Under the pieces are notes generated by a model. It made no database searches and had not been told where the DNA came from. It saw only the letters and a list, made by a program, of their open reading frames with translations. The translations under genes and the position numbers were made by a program. From Trichobilharzia szidati (Eukaryota > Platyhelminthes > Trematoda > Strigeidida > Schistosomatidae): a stretch of 64,000 bases of DNA. Shown here in pieces: positions 57,193 through 64,000 of this stretch; position 1 is the stretch's first letter, and every line of letters starts with the position of its first letter. The DNA lies in NCBI GenBank assembly GCA_944472155.2, contig OX235274.1, positions 40,422,052-40,486,051 on the forward strand, written 5' to 3'.

Positions 57193-58252
57193 CTGATAAC
57201 AGTCTGAATACTTCCGTCAGAATAAGGAGTGATAGTGAAACATCGGTGACCATTTGCTACTTTCGCGCCACTCGACTGGTGGCATAAAATGGGTTCACAC
57301 TAACTCCAATTTTAAAAATCAACAGTAAGATGATGGGGTTAATCAAAATAGGACATTTGGGACATGTGTGGTATTCGGAAGTGCACCAAAGGGAGTCTTT
57401 ACAGTGCAGCAGCGGCTATAAAATATGGACATTGAAGTAGAAATCATTAAAGGACTAACAGTTTCTCACTATTGGTGTTCTGTCTCAGTTGTTTACATTA
57501 AGGCAGCAACATTATACGTAATGATAATAATAATAACAATAATAATAATAGCATCGTGTTTTACGTATTTGGTGAAAGTGAATCAATGAGATTGTGAAGC
57601 GTCATAGGCTGAAATCACTTCAAAACACATCACCAGTTTAGGAAGTCACTGACTGTTAGGAGTCAGTGGTTGTGAGATCATAATTACATGACTCAGAATC
57701 GTGTCTTCTAGCTTTCCAAAATCTTTAGTCAATCATTTCTTCTCTAACACATAGCAGTCCATTATAATTCCACTATATTTCTTTTTTGAGGTGTGGCAAA
57801 TTGAACTGTTGCAGTTTTTGTGAAGTTTTATATTATCTAGTCAGCCATCTGAACTTTTGTGTAAATGAATGGATTTTAATGGACTCTGAATAAGGTGAAC
57901 GGCAAAGGCTGATTAAAGGTGAACTCATTAAAAGTATCCGCAATGCTCAAGAGCAATGGTTAATAATGAAAAGTAAGGAATGTAAAAAGCATCGGTGCCA
58001 GTTAATTTCCATTAACTAGCAAAGAAACATATCCCAGAATAGCTACAATAAATAAATTGTGCGTGGAGGCTAAAAATTTGTCTGCTTAGTTAGACAAACA
58101 ACTTAAAAATTTAAGTGCAATATTTGGAGTACTTCATCTACCAGACAACTGAAACATAGTCACCTATCGCTCAGTCTTTACTTGAATATGATAGCATGGA
58201 TTTTACAGCTTTGAACGAAGTCTCGATAAGTGTCCCTAATCTAAAAGGGAAT

Positions 58253-58438
58253 TGTTAGGGGAGACGATATATCATTGTTAGCCGTAAAGTTATGTTCGGT
58301 GCAACCAATCAGATATTGATTATCTATGGTTTAAATTCCCGTTGTTCTGAAAACAATATATACTGGGTATTGTGAAGAATAAAAGCTTTTGTTGTGGTTG
58401 TCACAGTTAAATTTGACTTCTGTGTCTACCTCAGTGTT
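58253..58438 (+). mobile_element. possible solo LTR with 6 bp flanking repeat
   Basis: Starts TGTTAGGGGAG, contains gaagaataaaagc (poly(A)-like), flanked by gggaat at 58247-58252 and 58439-58444. The right edge does not end in CA, so the assignment is weak; a BEL/Pao-type LTR is one possibility. Confidence 0.35.
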
Positions 58439-58904
58439 GGGAATATTTCCAAGTGATCAGTCGGCCAGTACCATGACTGGAAGCTCATTACAGTGAAGTT
58501 AGACAAAAACAAACAAAATTAGTAACACTTATAACAGAGATAAAGCAACAGTAAGTGGTAATTTGACAGAGAATATCTGGGTTAACTAGTGTTGTGTAGT
58601 CTATGGGAATCCTGACAGTTCAATAAGATTGGTGGGCGTCAATAATCACACCACTTTATAAGTAAGTAAACTTCCTATTAGCAATTACAGGATGAGCCTA
58701 GTTATAATATTACCTAAAATTCTACAGTCCATACACACGATAGCTAAGTGAAGTGAAAGAACATTTCAGGCTAGTGCATTGATCAGATATTCCTCGAACA
58801 ACAGCTTACTGACATCTGAATATTTCATATTGCTTGACCTCATAAGACCGTTCAGTTCTGTCAGTTTAGAGATGTCACAAAGTCATCGTGTTAATATTTA
58901 TATT

Positions 58905-59096
58905 TATTTTTTATATTTTATTATAGCTTGAGTCCACACAGTATTTTTGATACAAGTATGGAATTTTCAGCATGTGATATCGGTAGCCCAATTTTGCAGG
59001 CCGACTATTGATATCGAGTGTGCGTCGACCGGTGATCGAACCCCGGACCATGTGCATGGTCGGCGAGCGTCCTAACCGCTGTACCACCGACGCAAT
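58905..59096 (-). mobile_element. SINE-B copy
   Basis: Minus SINE-B with gtgatcgaaccccgg and cctaaccgctgtacca. Confidence 0.85.
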
Positions 59097-59562
59097 AGAG
59101 TTTAAAAAGTATGTTATCCTTGTCAATGCACTTTACTTATACTCATGCACTAGTTTAACGTCTTACTTACGGTTGTTGCCTGAAGTGACGACGATCAGTG
59201 GTATTCGCCAATGATACAATGTCACCATTCTTATTTAATTTCACTATAAATGTATATATACAAGTGATCTATATAATCTCGACTTCATAAACATTGATTT
59301 ATTACCATGAAAGTAGGCAGATAAGTTATGATGTACGAAATACAAAGCACTACCGAGTAAAGATGTGAACAAAAAGCAGTCTTCCGAACACCGTGAGTAG
59401 TTTATTACGTTTATCTTTCCAATTATTTTAAGAGCTGCATCATTTCAGACGGATCGTACACTGAAGAAATCTTATCATAGGTTTATTTTACCTTCGCTAA
59501 CTGGTAATATTTGTTGCGTAGTGGGAAATATGCATATATTTATTTCCCTCATTTGTGTTTGT

Positions 59563-60411
59563 GTGACACAGCAGCAGGAAGCGCGGTCGTTGTTAATCCG
59601 GGCCCCGACCGATCCGGCATGATATTTTGTGAGTTTTTTCGAATCATAGTATTGGATTTGGTAGCTGCTTTTTGTCTAACCGCTATCCAAACAAACTTTC
59701 TGGTATGGTAGGACCTACAGGAACATAAGTTCCAGCCAGTGTAGCTCGTTGGGTCAATGCGATATGCAAGCCCGACCACCACATCAAGGTAGCAGCTATC
59801 GGTCGTTTCAACTACAGGCGGAACTGACGAGGATATCAAAGCAAGAATCGGGAAAGCAAGACAAGCTTTCACTACTCTCAAGTCTGTGTGGAGGTCAACA
59901 ACACTCAGCATCAAAAATAAGATCCGGATTTTCAACTCCAATGTGAAGTCAGTGGTACTTGCTATATGGATCAGAGACTTGCACTGCGCGTCATAAAGAG
60001 CATCTCAAACAAACTACAGACCTTCATTAACAGTTGTCTTCGCTCAATACTCAAGATTAGATGGCCAGCAAGAAAAGATCAGCAACAGGGATCTCTGCAA
60101 TGAGCGAACCAACCAGGAACCGTTTGTGAAACAAATAGGCAGGAAGAAATGGAGATGGATTGGCCATACTCTGAGGAAACCATCAAGTGACATCACTAGA
60201 CAAGCCATCACTCGAGTGGAACCCGAAAGGGAAGCGGCGAGTTGGTCGTCAGTGCAAGGGTGACATGGAGGAGGTCATGTGAAGAGGAGATGAAAACGTG
60301 TGGACAGACTTGGAGCCAGGTAAAGACTCTAGCAGAGAACCGAACGCAATGGAGACGCACGGCTGAAGCCCTATGTTCCTCTGAGAATTAAAGGAAACAA
60401 TAATAATAATA
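59563..60411 (+). mobile_element. internally deleted RTE-like element, 12 bp target duplication
   Basis: Flanks atttgtgtttgt at 59551-59562 and 60412-60423. The first 245 bp are the RTE 5' segment (also at 23640-23820), joined at about 59805 directly to the C-terminal coding part (GTDEDIKARIGKA..., [27 protein letters not shown]) and the (aat)n tail. The RT core is missing. The junction sits at a short microhomology. Confidence 0.8.
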
Positions 60412-60639
60412 ATTTGTGTTTGTAAATACCGCTCGGAGGATTTCCAAAAATCCGAGAGAAAAACAATTGTGTGAAATAAAAGTAATAAGAGCCACACTAT
60501 GATGACAATCAGGATGGTAATGGTGGTAATACGTGCTAGTGTTTCTCAAAAAAATATATTATTCGATGAGCAGAACTCCAAATGATGGTTAGTGAAAACA
60601 TTTGTGATGAAAAGCTCTCGGTAGACAACAAGTACACTT

Positions 60640-60948
60640 GTATATCTGACGCAGATTCCACAACAGCTGACGAAATGCGAATTTCTTGTATGTCAGTCTG
60701 AATGCGTATTGAAAGAACATAAAACGCACTACTAAAATTCAGCAAGCACTTTAAACTTGCAAGTGTACTCACTTCAGGTGTGGTAAGACTGATTAAAAAA
60801 GCTTCCTGAAATGAAATGACTATTTGGAAGTAATTTACTCTTAAAAATTTTACAAACGAAGTAACGCGATGCAACGAGGTGGAGTAGTGGTAATTAGGTA
60901 CTGCTGTATACCAAGGCACCTTAGGATCGACTAATTCTTGGAAAGCTC
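60640..60948 (-). CDS. host gene exons, unidentified
   Basis: Minus strand: exon 60948-60854 encodes AFQELVDPKVPWYTAVPNYH and continues YSTSLHRVTSF; a 48 bp intron (GTAAAA...TTTCAG); a 33 nt exon 60805-60773 encodes EAFLISLTTPE, with donor GTGAGT; then a likely third exon from about 60731 whose frame is unclear (GTACAC may be the true donor). The short introns and exon sizes are like those of PHAX and the CCDC177-like gene. No family is recognised. Confidence 0.5.
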
Positions 60949-61239
60949 CTAAAAATGGTTCCAAGAACATAAGCGAGTGGTAATCTATTTTTGTAGGGAT
61001 AGATAATACACACAGTATTAGCTACCTAATTGGTTCTAATAATAATATGTCAAACTCGAGTTGAAAAAAAGGTCAACCATGTCTGTTCAAATACAGTCAA
61101 CCAGTTTAGGGAAGGATAGAAAAACACGCAAAATGGTAACACTACTCGAATATGTTTTCATGGGGAAATAAAAGAAAGAGAGCAGTTTTCATGAGCCAGC
61201 TTATAAATTCGAATTTATGAGTTCAGGGAATCCCGTATT

Positions 61240-61410
61240 TATTTTTTTTTATTTTTGATTACAGCTTGATTCCACACCGTATTTTCAGTACAAGTATGGA
61301 ATTTTCAGCATGGATATCGGTAGCCCAAATTTACAGGCCGACCATAGATATCGGGTGTGCGCCGGCAGGGGATCGAACCCCGGACCATGTGCATGGTCGG
61401 CGAGAGTCAT
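61240..61410 (-). mobile_element. SINE-B copy, 5' truncated
   Basis: Minus SINE-B (ggggatcgaaccccgg, gtgcatggtcggcgagagtc), interrupted before the A-box by an (at)n-like run at 61410-61430. Confidence 0.8.
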
Positions 61411-61439
61411 ATATATACATATATATATTTCCCTAAACT

Positions 61440-62370
61440 TAGTATAATGCGGAATTAAATCTCACTAATACTGAAATAATTCTAACATTCTATAGTGTGT
61501 AAATTCTGAATCTGTTCTGAAATGGATTCTTTAACGGCACAGACTAGAACTCAGTGATGGTTTTCAGCATGACTGGCACTAATTCGGCACCGTGTTCTTT
61601 TTCTAGGCATTTTAGGAGTAGATCGGAACCTACTGGGTTTACTTACCAGCGTTGTACCAGCCATCACGGGACATATATTAAGCCCTGACTAGCGTTACTT
61701 CAGAACGGAAAGACTTAATGCAACACCCAGCCCTCTTTTTAAGCAAGACCAGTGTTATTTCAGAACATAGTAGGTAGATCTAATCTTCATTTACCATAAA
61801 AAGGCATTATCGAAGAATAAGTTTAGAATTGTTGTTAGCGTGAGTCTTTATAAAGAGATGTGGAACAGATGTTAAGCCTATAATAATCGAGTGAAGTGAT
61901 GCTTGAATACTGAAGGCTCTGTTGTACTTATCACAAAGATGACACAGTAACTTCTGCAGTTGAAACGTGTTAGGTTTACAACATTGTTAGTTACACTCTA
62001 CATTAATTCAATACCAACATTTAACAAATTAAGGTGATAGGCTACTTCATTTTATGAAGAAAAATGGTTTTTTGGAAATTTTCTTGGTTTTGATTAAAAA
62101 AAGTAAAATGAACACATACTTCAACAATGCAACAGGAAGCAGACGTGTGGAATTGTGGAGTCTGTAACCTCACCAACGAAATGCGCGCGCTGTTTGAAAA
62201 AAGGACTTCTTTTTTCACGTATTTTCACGTATTTGACAAATCGCTGTTTTTGTTGTGTTATTCACTTCAAGGACATTTTTTTAAACTTTAACTTCACTTT
62301 TGCCTGTTAAGTTTTGATTTTAAACATTTTTATGGTCTATATTGGGTAAATTGTCTTGGCTGTTCCAGTA
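61440..62370. other. possible LINE 5' UTR or intergenic
   Basis: The part nearest 62378 may be the 5' UTR of the LINE ORF1 that follows. Nothing else recognised. Confidence 0.35.
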
Positions 62371-62377
62371 GTTCATT

Positions 62378-63364
62378 ATGTCAAAAGTACCACATAAATG
62401 TAATAGGGTGGAGTGTTACTTTTTGGTAGATGATGGAATACAGTGCAATAACTGTGAAAAGTGGTATCATAAGATGTGTACTGGATTACGTCCAGCTGCA
62501 TACAAACGTTATATTGCTCCAACATCCCACTGGATGTACAGAATGTGTTGCTCCCCAAAGATGACTTTGATAAGGGAGGCTCACAAACTACTGTCTAAGG
62601 CTATGGAACTTCCTGATGATAGCGTGGCTAGTAATAGTGACACAGACTGCCCGTCTGAAGATGACGCAGGAAGTGCCACCATGAATGTTACCACACCGGC
62701 GGTTACTATCCCAGTTACCCCGGAAGTAAAACCTACTAGGCGTTCGAAGCGTCTTAGTAAGCGAAAGGGTAACAGAACGGAAGCTGCAAACAGCATCTCA
62801 GCACCAGAGAACACTGTAAGCGAAGTTCAAAATGAAGGTGGTGCAGACACTGATCTCGATTGTACCATCAAAAACTACAGCAGCCCTGAGAAGCAACTGC
62901 AGGCAGATGATCAGTGGGTAACGAAAATAAGCGATCGGACGAAACATAGTAATATCGATGGTAAGCAAACGTCTGTCACCTGCAGCCAGGCGGCATCAAT
63001 AGTGGTGAGAAAAGACGTAGCCACTGCTAAACACGACAAGCTCTCCTTAGACTCTAACATAATTGTTGGAAATTTAGAAGAGTCCAAAGAATCTGATCCC
63101 GTAAAAAGGCACGATCACGACCTTAAATTAGTGAGTAGTATTATAAGGAAGATGCTCCCAGCGAATTTCCATGGAGTATCGATTGAAAAGCTGATTAGAA
63201 TAGGCAAAAGAGATCAGCGTAGATTGCTTAAAGTAGTCTTAGGTTCTCCTGATGAACGGAATCATCTACTGGCTAATCTACACAACCTTTCCGGGTCAGG
63301 AATTTCAGTCAGACCTGATTTATCTCTTGAAGACAGACTTAAACGGAAAGAAGTTTTGTCCTAG
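62378..63364 (+). CDS. LINE ORF1 protein with PHD-type zinc finger
   Basis: Intact 328-codon ORF. The N-terminal zinc finger has Cys8, Cys13, Cys23, Cys26, His31, Cys34 and Cys57/58 (GIQCNNCEKWYHKMC), the C4HC3 layout of a PHD finger. The middle is Ser/Thr-rich with a basic patch TRRSKRLSKRKG (about residues 128-139). The C-terminal third (NIIVGNLEESKESD, IIRKMLP, RIGKRDQRRLLKVVLGS, DERNHLLANL) resembles the RNA-binding region of LINE ORF1p proteins. ORF2 follows about 65 bp later, so this is a retroelement gene, probably of a CR1-like LINE. No frameshift is seen. Confidence 0.75.
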   Translation: MSKVPHKCNRVECYFLVDDGIQCNNCEKWYHKMCTGLRPAAYKRYIAPTSHWMYRMCCSPKMTLIREAHKLLSKAMELPDDSVASNSDTDCPSEDDAGSATMNVTTPAVTIPVTPEVKPTRRSKRLSKRKGNRTEAANSISAPENTVSEVQNEGGADTDLDCTIKNYSSPEKQLQADDQWVTKISDRTKHSNIDGKQTSVTCSQAASIVVRKDVATAKHDKLSLDSNIIVGNLEESKESDPVKRHDHDLKLVSSIIRKMLPANFHGVSIEKLIRIGKRDQRRLLKVVLGSPDERNHLLANLHNLSGSGISVRPDLSLEDRLKRKEVLS

Positions 63365-63429
63365 CTAGAAACAAGACGTAAAAATGGTGAGACTAACCTT
63401 AAACTGGTGGGTTTTCAAATAGTCAGGTC

Positions 63430-63696
63430 TTGGAAACGTATGCTTCCAAGACCTGTGTGGATAAGCCGGACCGCATAGGAAGCCTGAAGGTAGTATACAC
63501 TAATACACGTAGTATCTGGAACAAATTTCATGAGCTAGGTGTATTAGTGGAAGACCTTAGCCCAAGTATCGTGGCCATTACTGAAACATGGCTGGTTTCT
63601 GGGTTAGATGACACACCTGAGCTATGTGGATTTAGTTGCTTGCGCAGCGACAGGGCTAAGGGTCGTAGAGGTGGCGGTGACTTGGTAGGCTTATGA
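63430..63696 (+). CDS. LINE ORF2, N-terminal endonuclease part, truncated
   Basis: Encodes LKVVYTNTRSIWNKFHELGV and SPSIVAITETWL (the first two blocks of an APE-type endonuclease: N.RS, then AITETW), then KGRRGGGDLVGL. The frame is broken at 63690 by PLE-A terminal sequence, so the catalytic remainder and RT are absent. Confidence 0.75.
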   Translation: METYASKTCVDKPDRIGSLKVVYTNTRSIWNKFHELGVLVEDLSPSIVAITETWLVSGLDDTPELCGFSCLRSDRAKGRRGGGDLVGL

Positions 63697-63800
63697 GCAA
63701 TAGTTTGTGCTCGAAACGTGATCATTTGATGTTACTGTATAACATTGTGTGATTTATCAAAATAAAATCTTATCTGTTATGGAGCTAGACGTATATCCTA
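63691..63800 (+). mobile_element. PLE-A 3' end inserted in LINE ORF2
   Basis: atgagcaatagtttgtgctc then gaaacgtgatc, followed by the terminal sequence ending near ttatctgttatgga. It joins ORF2 directly; the other side of the LINE is not seen. Confidence 0.75.
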
Positions 63801-64000
63801 TTTATCACAAATAGTCTGTTATTCTTATGTTGCGTTTAACACCACTGTCTCAAAGGAAAACATTAGGTAATACAGAGATAGCTACATTACTCTTCTTGTG
63901 GTATCATTTCGTATCAATACGCTCTTACATGATCACATGAACACTTAAACTTCTATATCAGTTGACCGCATCACTAAACTTCATTGTTTATTTTGTTTTC
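63801..64000. other. no assignable feature
   Basis: AT-rich end of the window. Confidence 0.3.

Overview
The window looks like AT-rich chromosomal DNA of a blood fluke (Schistosoma or a close relative such as Trichobilharzia). The reasons are: interspersed Smα-like repeats carrying hammerhead-like sequence, RTE-type LINEs of the SR2 sort, several families of Penelope-like elements (PLEs) with C-terminal GIY-YIG domains, and host genes split by 29-51 bp micro-introns near their 5' ends. No bacterial, viral-genome or CRISPR features are seen. Most of the window is transposon debris, much of it nested.

Host genes, all on the minus strand: (1) PHAX, the phosphorylated adapter for snRNA export, complete in six exons from 53933 to 43124 (341 codons; all splice phases agree). 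Four exons are packed into the first 730 bp; an 8 kb intron full of retroelements follows. (2) The 5' part of a CCDC177-like gene, exons at 31352-30885. (3) Unidentified exons at 60948-60640, 57192-57046 and 26352-26263.

Layout. 1-11.6 kb: PLE, RTE and tRNA-derived SINE copies, two with exact 13-15 bp target duplications. 11662-12161: 500-N gap, entered from the left by a minus LINE and left on the right by a PLE with an intact YIDD-to-GIY-YIG reading frame. 14 kb: solo LTR. 16-29 kb: PLE-C copies with inverted termini, SINEs, an RTE copy and a palindromic PLE insertion. 32.7-34 kb: decayed CR1-like LINE. 36.7-40.3 kb: an LTR element with PBS, PPT and a 4 bp target duplication, lacking gag-pol and instead carrying a glutamine-rich, exon-like host sequence. 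It is present as LTR-internal-LTR-internal-LTR and sits inside an older solo LTR. 43-54 kb: PHAX with TE-filled introns. 54-61 kb: LINE and SINE remnants, an internally deleted RTE and possible host exons. 62.3-63.7 kb: 5' half of a LINE (PHD-finger ORF1, start of the endonuclease ORF2) cut off by a PLE tail.

The most unusual signals are the cargo-bearing LTR element, two short perfect or near-perfect palindromes made only of PLE terminal sequence with their own target duplications, a covarying hairpin in the PLE termini, and tRNA-derived SINEs with preserved hammerhead-core strings. All family assignments are by reading translated motifs by eye; no database search was run.
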